Assembly: GCA_038239485.1 (NCBI GenBank)
Contig: JBBSET010000024.1
Span: 1-52,891 of the forward strand
Source of the DNA: DASQEH01 sp038239485
GTDB taxonomy: Bacteria > Actinomycetota > Actinomycetes > Propionibacteriales > Nocardioidaceae
Direction of reading: 5' to 3'
DNA length: 52,891 nucleotides
The translations under genes and the position numbers were made by a program. The notes under the pieces were generated by a model. It was not told where the DNA came from and searched no databases. It saw only the letters and a list, made by a program, of their open reading frames with translations. Numbering within the stretch: the first letter of the stretch is position 1; each line of letters begins with the position of its first letter. Shown here in pieces: positions 39,765-48,638 of the stretch.

Positions 39765-42301
39765 AGGCCGAGGTTCGGGCCGGATGGCGAGGATGCCGGG
39801 GGCCGGTAGCCGAAGTCGTCCTCGTTGCGCCGGGCCAGTCGGCGCGTGGTGGGGCGCTTCGGTGCGTTGGGGCCGTAGCGGTCGATGGCTTCGGCAGCAG
39901 CTCCGCGCGCGTGGGTGGGACCGAGGTCGGCGCGGTCGCGGCCGAAGACGGCCATCCACTGGTTGCGGGCGTCATCAACGGACTCTGCGACCAGATGGGC
40001 AACGTTGCGCTCGCGCCCTCGGGTCATGCCGACGTACGCCGAGGCTGCTCCGGTGTGCTCGCCGACGATGACGTGGGAGACCGGCACTGTGGAGCCTTGA
40101 GCGCCGTAGGCGGTCGTTGCGTAAGCGAGCTCGACGTGAGCACGCACGTACGGCGGCGGAAGCACCCGCTTGCCCGCTTCTCCCTGAACCGTGAGCGAGC
40201 CGCTGTCGGAGGCGACAACGGTCCAGGTCTCGCGGTTGGCGACGTCTGCATTGTGGTCGTTGCGGCGCGTGGCGATCCGGTCGCCCACGCCGATCCGCTC
40301 GCCCGCGGCCGTCACCACCTCGTCGGTCACCTCGCCGACGGTCTTGCGGACCTGGTGGGTCAGGCCGTTGATCTTGCCGACCTGCTCGCGGGTGTCTGCG
40401 ACCACCAGCTCGCCGAAGGTGGTGCGGACAGCGAGGTTCTGGACGCGTTCGACCTCGCTGGCATGCACCACGATCTCGCATCGGCGGACCAGTTCGTCGA
40501 ACACCTCGCCGGGCTTCTCGCTGGTGCGCATCCGCAACGACAGCTGGGCGTAGGACGGGTCGGCGAACCGGCGCACCGCGTCGAGTTGAGTCACCCGGCC
40601 AGGGGCGTACCGGATGGCGAGGTCGAGCACGCCACCGCGACCGACGGCGGGAAGTTGATGCCGGTCGCCGACCAGCATCACCCGAGCCCGCATCTCGTCG
40701 GACAGGTGCAGGAGCGCTCTGGCGGTGTCCTGGTCGAGCATCCCGGCCTCGTCGACAACCATCAGGTCGCCGGGGGAGAGAACCGCACCGCGCGATGGTT
40801 GCGCTTCGACTCGAGTCCAGCGCCCGTCCTGGTCCCATCGGAATCCGTGCTGATGCAGAAGCCACGCCACTGAATGCGCCGAGCTGCCGACCTCGGCGGT
40901 CGCGACCTGCGCGGCCTTGCGAGTCGGCGTGACCACGAGCATCCGGTGTCCCTGAGACTCGACCGACTTCCGCGTTGCCGCCAACCGGGTCGTCTTGCCC
41001 GCACCCGCAGCACCTTCGACGACAGTGAGGGTCTTGGCCTCGGCACGCTGGGTGATGCGGTCAACGATCTCGTGCTCGACGGCGAGCACATCGGTCGACG
41101 TCAGGGCGCGCACGTGCTCGGGAACATCGGATCGGCCGAGCAGCGGGCGAGACGCGGCGACCACCCGCGCGGTCAGGTCCTCGGCCAGCTCGCGGCGCAC
41201 GGCTCCGTCGACGACCCCACCAGTCGAAGAGATCAGCCGCTCGACCTCGCCCCGGGCATCGGCTGCGTTCCATGCGGAGCGTCGCGCACCTAGCCGGACC
41301 ATTGCGACGTCGACCAGCCCGTTGCGGTCCAGCGACCCCGGGCGTAACGGCGATGCGACCGAGGCAACGGAAGGTGCGACGTAGCCGAGCTCGTGCAACT
41401 CCTCGACCCAGCGCTGCCGCAACTGCTCACCCGACGTCGGCACCACCTTGTCGGGGCGCGCGTCAGCCCACGCGCGGCGATCCCATGCCTGCTGCAACGC
41501 CGGCCCGGGCTCCTCGCCCGGGTGGTCGGCCCGCCACTGCGCCTCGTAGGTGTCGATGTTCGTTTCGATCTGCCGCGCACGGGCGCTGAACGCACCCGTG
41601 TATGGGGTCAACGAAGTGACCTCGCAGGACTCGGCGTCGAGCGTCAGCCCGTGTGTGGCCAGCGCCGCCCGGAACGCCGAATGGGTCATCACTGCCGCGT
41701 GCCCGATGCCGTTGATGGCCTCCAGGCTGTCGCGGACCCCGACCGTGTGGAGACCCCGCCATGCGCCCTGCGCGAAGGCCCGCGCGTTGATCTGAAGGTG
41801 CAGGTGCCGATGCGGGTCACCAGCGCGGGAGGTGAAGTGCCGTACGACGGCCGCCTCGATCTGCTCCACGGGCACCTGCACCTGCCGCCCGCGCGGGCCA
41901 ACCCGGGTCGTCGCGTGTGAGGCGAGCCAGCCGATGATCTCCTCGGCCGCCGCCATCTGGGCCGCGTCATACGCCTCGGCGACTTCGGGGTGCAACGCTG
42001 CCGCGAGCGACCACGTCTTCGGCCCGTTCACGGTCACCTCGACGAACCGCACCGCTTGGTTGTCCTTCAGCAGGTGGCCTTTCGCGTCACCGGTCTCGAC
42101 GTCGAACCCGGCGACCCACTTCTCGTAGGTCTCGCCGTCCATGTCGATGCGGTGCTCGACGCTGTCCGGGGTGGCGACGATCCGCATGGCAACACCGCTG
42201 GTCTCGGCGAGGTAGTAGTCATCAGCGCGCGAACGGTCGGCCTCGACGTAGTGCCGCGCTGCCGCCGCCACGCCCCGGTAGACCTTCATGCCACCGTGCA
42301 T
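39761..42301 (-). CDS. MobF-family relaxase-helicase (TrwC/TraA-like)
   Basis: An 846-residue conjugative relaxase. The N-terminal domain has tandem tyrosines Y29-Y30 and the metal triad in HRHLHLQ (H164, H166, H168). The SF1 helicase part carries Walker A GAAGAGKTT at about 432-440, DEAGM near 515 and GDRHQLPAVGRGG soon after, plus a late YATTAYGAQGSTVP and YVGMTRGRE motif. It nicks oriT and unwinds the transferred strand. At this length it lacks the longer C-terminal region of TraI. ATG 42301 has GGAGG eight bases upstream. No T4SS genes are near, so it would need a helper. Confidence 0.92.
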   Translation of the reverse strand: MHGGMKVYRGVAAAARHYVEADRSRADDYYLAETSGVAMRIVATPDSVEHRIDMDGETYEKWVAGFDVETGDAKGHLLKDNQAVRFVEVTVNGPKTWSLAAALHPEVAEAYDAAQMAAAEEIIGWLASHATTRVGPRGRQVQVPVEQIEAAVVRHFTSRAGDPHRHLHLQINARAFAQGAWRGLHTVGVRDSLEAINGIGHAAVMTHSAFRAALATHGLTLDAESCEVTSLTPYTGAFSARARQIETNIDTYEAQWRADHPGEEPGPALQQAWDRRAWADARPDKVVPTSGEQLRQRWVEELHELGYVAPSVASVASPLRPGSLDRNGLVDVAMVRLGARRSAWNAADARGEVERLISSTGGVVDGAVRRELAEDLTARVVAASRPLLGRSDVPEHVRALTSTDVLAVEHEIVDRITQRAEAKTLTVVEGAAGAGKTTRLAATRKSVESQGHRMLVVTPTRKAAQVATAEVGSSAHSVAWLLHQHGFRWDQDGRWTRVEAQPSRGAVLSPGDLMVVDEAGMLDQDTARALLHLSDEMRARVMLVGDRHQLPAVGRGGVLDLAIRYAPGRVTQLDAVRRFADPSYAQLSLRMRTSEKPGEVFDELVRRCEIVVHASEVERVQNLAVRTTFGELVVADTREQVGKINGLTHQVRKTVGEVTDEVVTAAGERIGVGDRIATRRNDHNADVANRETWTVVASDSGSLTVQGEAGKRVLPPPYVRAHVELAYATTAYGAQGSTVPVSHVIVGEHTGAASAYVGMTRGRERNVAHLVAESVDDARNQWMAVFGRDRADLGPTHARGAAAEAIDRYGPNAPKRPTTRRLARRNEDDFGYRPPASSPSGPNLGL

Positions 42302-42553
42302 CGAAACCGCCTCCGTCAACAACCGTCGACAACCACAAACCCGCAGTTCAGACCCACTTTCGCGCCCGTGGGGTTGTCTACTTTCGTAGCATGCGTGCCG
42401 CTCGAAGTGGGGGTGAGAAGGGCGGTCGGGATGGAAGATCTGGGAGCCGTAAGTGACCGTCAATGGGTAGTGAAGGCGGTCGAGAACGAGACTGAAAAGA
42501 ATTGACTCGAGGCATCACGACTTGTTGTCGAAGGTTCACGGCAGGATGGTCCC
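42302..42553. other. 252-base region between relaxase and restriction-like operon; oriT candidate
   Basis: No gene is seen. It contains abutting 10-bp direct repeats GTCAACAACC-GTCGACAACC (about 42317-42336), GACAACC matched by an inverted GGTTGTC at 42372-42378, and the CTACTTTCGTAG hairpin at 42378-42389. oriT sites of MobF elements usually lie just upstream of the relaxase and carry such repeats. It also must hold promoters for both divergent units, so the oriT assignment is tentative. Confidence 0.4.
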
Positions 42554-44677
42554 GTGGAGACATTCAAGCGGACGCCGCTGCAGTTGTTCAACCTTCCGCA
42601 GCACTTCGTCATCCCGCTGTTCCAGCGCCCGTATGTCTGGAAAGAGGACGAGCAGTGGGAGCCACTCTGGAAGGACATCCGGCGCATCGCCAAGCTCCGG
42701 ATCGCCGAGCCGCACCTGAACGCGACCCACTTCTTTGGAGCGGTCGTGATCCAGTCCCACGAGGCCCAGAGCAAGCGCCTCACGACCTGGAACGTGATCG
42801 ACGGTCAGCAGCGCCTGACCACCTTGCAGATTCTCGCGGATGCCACCTGTGCCCTGCTCGCGGAGTCAGGGCAAGCGAAGCTTTCTGGGCAGCTCGAACG
42901 GCTCACCCACAACGACGAGATCTACATTGAGGATGGCGACAGCCGACTGAAGGTCCGTCACCTCAACAAGGACCGGGCCGGCTTCGACGAGGTGATGTCA
43001 GCCGAACCGCCGGTCGACCACGCCGACCTTCAGCACTCCGACTCGCAGGTCGTCGCGGCTCACCGCTACTTCTCGACTGTCGTCGGGCAGTGGCTTGGTG
43101 CGCCGGAGTCCGACGGGTATGTCGACAAGGCAAAGGAGCTCACAAACGTCCTGCTCGACGGTCTTCAGTTGGTCTCCATTGAGCTGGACGCGTCCGAGAA
43201 CTCCCAGGAGATCTTCGAGACCCTCAACGCGCGCGGCACTCCACTCACCGCTGCTGACTTGGTTCGCAACTTCGTGTTCCAGCGTCTTGAGGCTGAGGGT
43301 GGCGACACCACGAAGGCCTACCGTGACGATTGGCCGTTCGAAACCAAGTTCTGGATGAAGGAGGTCAGCGTCGGGCGCAACTTTGTGAGCCGCAGCTCTC
43401 TGTTCATCAACCAGTGGCTCGTGGCGCGCACTGGCGAGGAGGTCAGCCCGCAAGCGACGTTCAACCGGTTCAAGTCGTACGTCGAGTTGGAGTCCGGTCA
43501 CAAGATGGCTGACTTGCTACCCGTGATCAAGAAGCAGGCGCAGCAGTACGAAGCATGGACCGAGGCGGCCGCGCGTCCTGGCGGGAGCCTCGATGCTTCG
43601 GAGATGGCGGTCTACCGGATGCAGGCGGGATGGGTTGAAGTCCTCAAGCCCTTGCTCATCTGGCTTCATGAGCCTGGCCGTGATCTGGCGCAGAACTCCC
43701 TCGACAAGATCATCCGAGTGGCGGAGAGCTGGGTTGTACGCCGCCAGTTGCTCCGGCTGTCGGGCAGCGACCTCGGGCGTATCGTCGCCGACGCCATTGC
43801 AGCCAACTCCACCGTTCCCGCCGCCGAGCTCGTCGAGCGGGTCACGGGACACCTTGCGCGGCTGAACGTCACAAGCACCTACTGGCCAGGTGATGAGGAA
43901 CTGCGCATGACTCTCACGATAGAGGCCGCCTACTCCCGCTTCCCCCGAGGGCGACTGCGCATGGTCCTGGAGGCCATCGAGGACCACTACCGGGACGAGA
44001 CGGGACAGCCGCAGATCGAGCGCAAGGGCTACCCCATCGAGCATCTCCTTCCACGGTCATGGAATGAAACTTGGCCCGTGGCAACTCCTGAGGAGACGGA
44101 AGCTCGCCAGGCCCGAATCCATCGCTTCGGCAACCTGACGCTTCTCACCACATCGCTCAACTCCAAGGTATCGAACGGCCCATGGGTCGCGAAGCGTGCT
44201 GCGCTGCTCGACCACAACACGATCACGCTCACGGGCCGAGTCATCAAGCGGACCGAAGATCACGCTTGGGACGAGGAACTCATCGATGCGCGAACCTCCG
44301 ACCTGATCGAGGCCATCCTCAGTGTCTGGCCGGTCCCGGACGGACATCACGGCAAGGTCGTCGACCCTCAGACGAAGGCCGGTGACTGGGTCGAACTAAA
44401 GCACCTAATCCAGGCAGGACTCCTTGCCCCGGGCGACAAGCTCGTGGCGACCCATCGCGACTTCAAGGGGAAATTGGCAACCCTGACCGCCGATGGTGCC
44501 ATCGAGTTGGAAGCAAAGCGCTTCACTTCGCCGTCGGCCGCCGGGCGCTCCCTCCGCAAGCGTGCGACCAACGGCTGGTATTTCTGGGCTGTGGCGGATG
44601 GCCGACGCCTGCGCGACGTGCGCACGGAGTTTCAGAACTCGGTCCCGATTGACGAGCAGTTGGAACTGGAAGCGTGA
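42554..44677 (+). CDS. DUF262-DUF1524-RAMA protein (GmrSD-like nuclease candidate)
   Basis: A 707-residue protein, first in a four-gene operon. DUF262: IPLFQRPYVWKEDEQW (about 20-35) and IDGQQRLTTL (82-91), the NTP-using ParB/Srx-like motif, followed by IFETLNARGTPLTAADLVRNFVF (about 220-242). DUF1524 His-Me/HNH nuclease: YPIEHLLPRSW (about 492) and RFGNLTLLT (about 525). The C-terminus, about 612-700, resembles a RAMA domain (IQAGLLAPGDKL, SPSAAGRSLRKRATNGWYFW). GmrSD and SspE-type relatives cut modified phage DNA. The GTG start follows AGGATGG. Its stop overlaps the next gene by GTGA. Confidence 0.85.
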   Translation: METFKRTPLQLFNLPQHFVIPLFQRPYVWKEDEQWEPLWKDIRRIAKLRIAEPHLNATHFFGAVVIQSHEAQSKRLTTWNVIDGQQRLTTLQILADATCALLAESGQAKLSGQLERLTHNDEIYIEDGDSRLKVRHLNKDRAGFDEVMSAEPPVDHADLQHSDSQVVAAHRYFSTVVGQWLGAPESDGYVDKAKELTNVLLDGLQLVSIELDASENSQEIFETLNARGTPLTAADLVRNFVFQRLEAEGGDTTKAYRDDWPFETKFWMKEVSVGRNFVSRSSLFINQWLVARTGEEVSPQATFNRFKSYVELESGHKMADLLPVIKKQAQQYEAWTEAAARPGGSLDASEMAVYRMQAGWVEVLKPLLIWLHEPGRDLAQNSLDKIIRVAESWVVRRQLLRLSGSDLGRIVADAIAANSTVPAAELVERVTGHLARLNVTSTYWPGDEELRMTLTIEAAYSRFPRGRLRMVLEAIEDHYRDETGQPQIERKGYPIEHLLPRSWNETWPVATPEETEARQARIHRFGNLTLLTTSLNSKVSNGPWVAKRAALLDHNTITLTGRVIKRTEDHAWDEELIDARTSDLIEAILSVWPVPDGHHGKVVDPQTKAGDWVELKHLIQAGLLAPGDKLVATHRDFKGKLATLTADGAIELEAKRFTSPSAAGRSLRKRATNGWYFWAVADGRRLRDVRTEFQNSVPIDEQLELEA

Positions 44678-45327
44678 CGGTGAGCGAGGAGATCCTCGAG
44701 AAGCTGGGTGTGAAGTCGCGGCACCGGGTCAAGACCTACGGTGAGGTCTTCACGCCGCGTTTTATGGTGGACAGGATGCTCGACCTTGTGCGCGAGGAGT
44801 TGGAGACCGGCCCCGACTTCGTTGATAAGACGTTCCTTGAGCCGGCCGCCGGTGACGGCAACTTCCTGGTGGCCATCCTTCGCCGCAAGCTCCAGGCGAT
44901 CGAGAAGCGCATTCGCGCCGAGGAGTGGCTGCATGAGTCGCTGTTCGCGTTGGCATCGATCTACGGCGTCGAGTTCCTGGAGGACAACCACCAGGACGCG
45001 AAGGCGATCATGCTTGTTGGGTTCCTCAGCTTCCACCAGGGTCACGGCACCCCCTGCGGTCCGGAGACCGACCTCCACCAGGCGGCGGAGTTCCTGATCG
45101 ACGCCAACATCGTCCGCGGCAACACCCTGACCGCCCAGACCCCCCAAGGACAAGACATCCAATTCTCTTGGTGGCACCGAATCGACGGAAAGCCCGGCAT
45201 GGTGCGGCGCGAGCCGTTTACGCTCGCTTCGCTGCGTGAGGAAAACGGCTTCGACTTCACCGTCTACGACAGCTACAAGATCTGCCGGATCGACAAGGTC
45301 CACGAAGAGGCGAGAGCGGATGCCTAG
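44674..45327 (+). CDS. N6-adenine methyltransferase-like protein with SAM motif I but no NPPY
   Basis: A 217-residue protein. Motif X-like GEVFTPRFMVDRMLDLV (23-39) and motif I FLEPAAGDGNFLVAILRRKL (54-73) are well kept, followed by SIYGVEFLEDNHQDA (95-109), as in the N-6 DNA methylase family. The catalytic (N/D)PPY motif is absent: the chain ends after REPFTLASLREENGFDFTVYD. It must therefore work with another subunit, probably the NPPY protein two genes downstream. GTG 44674 overlaps the upstream stop (GTGA), and its own stop overlaps the helicase start by eight bases. Confidence 0.82.
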   Translation: MTVSEEILEKLGVKSRHRVKTYGEVFTPRFMVDRMLDLVREELETGPDFVDKTFLEPAAGDGNFLVAILRRKLQAIEKRIRAEEWLHESLFALASIYGVEFLEDNHQDAKAIMLVGFLSFHQGHGTPCGPETDLHQAAEFLIDANIVRGNTLTAQTPQGQDIQFSWWHRIDGKPGMVRREPFTLASLREENGFDFTVYDSYKICRIDKVHEEARADA

Positions 45328-48300
45328 TCCGAACATCAGGACATTCCACGAGGTCGTTCCCTACGTCTACTCCTGGAAAACGCCGGACATCCCCAAGTAC
45401 GACGGCTGGGAGAAGATCGGGTACACCGAGCAGGACTCCTCCGAGACGCGCATCGCCCAGCAAGCGAGCCAACTGTCGATCAAGAAGGTTCAGGTCTGGT
45501 CCTATCGAGCCACGTTCATCACCGAGGACGGTGGGCGGTTCACCGACACCGACTTCCACGCGTTCCTGAAGCAGCAGGGCGTGGAGCGCGAGGCGCCGCC
45601 GAAGTTCAAGAAGCGCACCGAATGGCACCACCTCGCCGCCGCACCGCGCACCTCGCGTGACTACATTCTTGACTTCATCAGCAAGAACTTCGCCGCACCT
45701 CAGCTGGTTGCCGAAGAGGACTACACGCTCCGTCCCGAACAGGATGACGCGGTCGCGCAGGCGATCGCCGCGCTTGGCGCGGGCGTCGGCGAGGTGCTCT
45801 GGAACGCGAAGCCGCGGTTCGGCAAGACGCTCACGACCTACGACCTCATGCGGAAGATGGACGTTCGAAGGGCGCTCATCGTCACCAACCGGCCCGCCAT
45901 CGCCAACTCCTGGTTCGACGACTATCAGCGGTTCATCGGCCACCAGACGACCTACCAGTTCGTCTCGGAGTCGCAGTCCTTGTCTGAGCGCTCCCCGATG
46001 ACGCGAGAGCAGTGGCGGGCGTACTCCGTGGCGCACCTCGACTCCGACCCGCGCATCATTGAGTTCGTTTCACTCCAGGACCTCAAGGGCTCGCGGTACT
46101 TCGGGGGCAGCTACCCCAAGCTCAAGCACATCGCTGATATGGATTGGGACCTGCTCGTCATCGACGAGGCCCACGAGGGCGTCGACACGACGAAGACCGA
46201 CGTCGCGTTCGACCAGATCAAGCGCAGCCACACCCTGCACCTGTCGGGCACGCCGTTCAAGGCGCTCGCCTCTGGCCGGTTCAGCGAGGATCAGATCTTC
46301 AACTGGGCCTACGAGGACGAGCAGACCGCTCGCGAAAAGTGGTCCGACGGCTCGCAGGACAATCCCTACGCCTCGCTCCCGACGCTCAACCTGCTCACCT
46401 ACCAGCTGTCTCGCATGGTCGCCGACCGCCTCGCCGAGGGCGTCGCCGTCGATGAGGACGAGGCGAACGTCGACTACACCTTTGACCTGGCCGAGTTCTT
46501 CCGCACCAAGGACAACGGCTTCTTCAAGTACGAAGCCGAGGTCATCAAGTTCCTCAACACGCTGACGACCAACGAGAAGTACCCCTTCTCCACCCCCGAG
46601 CTACGCGACGAGATCCGACACTCGTTCTGGCTCCTCAACCGCGTCGCCTCCGCGAAGGCACTCGAACGCCTGCTCAAGAGGCACGAAGTCTTCAAGGACT
46701 ACACGATCGTCCTAGCCGCGGGCGACGGCCGCTCTGGCGGCGACGAGAGTCTCGACGAGACCAGCGACGATGCGGCGACCACTGGGAAGTCTCTCGACAA
46801 GGTCAGGGAAGCGATCAAGAAAGCCGAGGCGGTCGGCGGCAAGACGATCACACTATCGGTCGGCCAGCTCACTACGGGCGTCACGGTCCCGGAGTGGACC
46901 GCGGTCATCATGCTGTCCAACATCTCCTCGCCCGCGCTCTACGTGCAGGCGGCGTTCCGCGCACAGAACCCCCACACGTTCGTCCGCAACGACAACACGG
47001 TGCTTCAGAAGACGAACGCCTACATCTTCGACTTCGCCCCGGAACGCACACTGACAATCTTCGACGCGTTCGCCAACAACCTCGCCCCACACCCGCCCAT
47101 CGACAGCGGCGAACGCCGAGAGAACATCCGGCGGCTGCTGAACTTCTTCCCCGTCCTCGGCGAAGACTCCGAGGGCCGGATGATCGAGCTCGACGCCTCC
47201 CAGGTGCTCACCTTCCCACAGGTCTTCAAGGCACGGGAGGTCGTGCGGCGCGGGTTCCTCTCCAACCTCCTGTTCGCGAATGTCGCCGGCATCTTCCGCT
47301 ACAGCGAGCACGTCAAGGGGATCCTCGACAAGCTGCCCACTGACAAGCAGGGCAAGGTCACGACCGGGCACTCCATGGAACTGACCCATCCGCCGCCCAC
47401 CACCGACGAGGACGGGAACGTCAAGCTCGACGTCGAGACCGTCATCAACCCGAAGGTCGCCGAGTTCGGCAAGCCCGTCTGGTCGGCCGAATCGATCCCA
47501 CCCTTCGATCCGAGCACACCTGCGCGGACCGCGGCGACGAAGATCGCCGAGGCCCTCACCGAGCAAGCGCGCACCAAGCGCACCGAGCTCCAGGAGTCCT
47601 ACGGGCTCACCGCGAAGCAGGTCGAGCGCGACACCAAGGCGACCGAGGCCAAGCTGAAGACCGAGGTCGAGCGCGCCTATACCGAACACAAGATCGCCCA
47701 GCGGCACCTCGAAGACGAGGCCAAGGAGGCAGCTACCGAGGCCGAAGGGCAGGCATTCGCGACCAAGCGTGCCGAGGCCGATCAGGCGTTCCAGGCGAAC
47801 ATCCTGAGCATCGTCGAGGAGACGATGGGCACGGTCGTCCCTGAGGTCGTGACCCGCGAGGAGACCAAGAAGGTCCAGAAGCAAGCCGACAAGTCGATGG
47901 ACGATGCGCGCAGCCATCTGCGCGGGTTCGCTCGCACGATCCCGATGTTCCTCATGGCCTACGGGGACCGAGACATCCGGCTCGCGAATTTCGACGACTA
48001 CACCCCGGACGATGTGTTCGAGGAGATCGCTGGCATCAGCGAGGCCGAGTTCCGCATCCTGCGTGATGGTCAGGAGTTCACCGAGGACGACGGCGCCGTC
48101 ACCACGATCTCCGGCTTGTTCGACGAGGCCGTGTTCGACCAGGCTATCCAGGAGTTCCTCAACAAGAAGGCTGAGCTCGCCGACTACTTCGACGACGCTC
48201 TAGCAGAAGACATTTTCGCCTACATTCCTAAGCAGAAGACGTCTTTAGTGTTCACCCCGAAGGCCGTCGTCACGAAGATGGTAGACGTACTGGAAGCCGA

Positions 48301-48637
48301 GAACCCCGGCATCTTCACCGACCCGACGAAGACCTTCGCCGACCTGTTCTCAACCGCCGGCCTGTTCCTCATGGAGCTCGTCCGCCGGCTCGACACCGGC
48401 CTAGCCGAAGCGATCCCCGACCAGGACGTACGTCTGCGGCACATCCTCACCTCACAGATTTACGAGATGAGTCACAACGAGATCCTGCACCGCATCACCA
48501 TCGAAGCCGTCTCCGGTGGCGTCGGAGAACGCAAGAATTGGATCAAAGACTCAGGGCACTTCCGAATCGGCAACCTCGCCCACATGACACCCGAAGACCG
48601 CGACAAGACCGTCGCCGAGATGGTGGGAGACGACTGA
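45320..48637 (+). CDS. SF2 helicase with GIY-YIG-like N-terminus and methyltransferase-like C-terminus
   Basis: A 1,105-residue protein. Residues about 14-50 (PYVYSW, then EKIGYT and TRIAQQ) resemble a GIY-YIG nuclease of the T5orf172 kind. The motor follows: WNAKPRFGKT (161-170, Walker A variant), VIDEAHEG (280-287), LSGTPFK (308-314) and VGQLTTGVTVPEW. Residues about 740-860 form a charged coiled coil. From about 970, KTSLVFTPKAVVTKMVD resembles motif X and FADLFSTAGLFLMELVRRL a degenerate motif I. It ends one base before the next ATG. A restriction-translocase role is inferred. Confidence 0.82.
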   Translation: MPSPNIRTFHEVVPYVYSWKTPDIPKYDGWEKIGYTEQDSSETRIAQQASQLSIKKVQVWSYRATFITEDGGRFTDTDFHAFLKQQGVEREAPPKFKKRTEWHHLAAAPRTSRDYILDFISKNFAAPQLVAEEDYTLRPEQDDAVAQAIAALGAGVGEVLWNAKPRFGKTLTTYDLMRKMDVRRALIVTNRPAIANSWFDDYQRFIGHQTTYQFVSESQSLSERSPMTREQWRAYSVAHLDSDPRIIEFVSLQDLKGSRYFGGSYPKLKHIADMDWDLLVIDEAHEGVDTTKTDVAFDQIKRSHTLHLSGTPFKALASGRFSEDQIFNWAYEDEQTAREKWSDGSQDNPYASLPTLNLLTYQLSRMVADRLAEGVAVDEDEANVDYTFDLAEFFRTKDNGFFKYEAEVIKFLNTLTTNEKYPFSTPELRDEIRHSFWLLNRVASAKALERLLKRHEVFKDYTIVLAAGDGRSGGDESLDETSDDAATTGKSLDKVREAIKKAEAVGGKTITLSVGQLTTGVTVPEWTAVIMLSNISSPALYVQAAFRAQNPHTFVRNDNTVLQKTNAYIFDFAPERTLTIFDAFANNLAPHPPIDSGERRENIRRLLNFFPVLGEDSEGRMIELDASQVLTFPQVFKAREVVRRGFLSNLLFANVAGIFRYSEHVKGILDKLPTDKQGKVTTGHSMELTHPPPTTDEDGNVKLDVETVINPKVAEFGKPVWSAESIPPFDPSTPARTAATKIAEALTEQARTKRTELQESYGLTAKQVERDTKATEAKLKTEVERAYTEHKIAQRHLEDEAKEAATEAEGQAFATKRAEADQAFQANILSIVEETMGTVVPEVVTREETKKVQKQADKSMDDARSHLRGFARTIPMFLMAYGDRDIRLANFDDYTPDDVFEEIAGISEAEFRILRDGQEFTEDDGAVTTISGLFDEAVFDQAIQEFLNKKAELADYFDDALAEDIFAYIPKQKTSLVFTPKAVVTKMVDVLEAENPGIFTDPTKTFADLFSTAGLFLMELVRRLDTGLAEAIPDQDVRLRHILTSQIYEMSHNEILHRITIEAVSGGVGERKNWIKDSGHFRIGNLAHMTPEDRDKTVAEMVGDD

Positions 48638-48638
48638 C

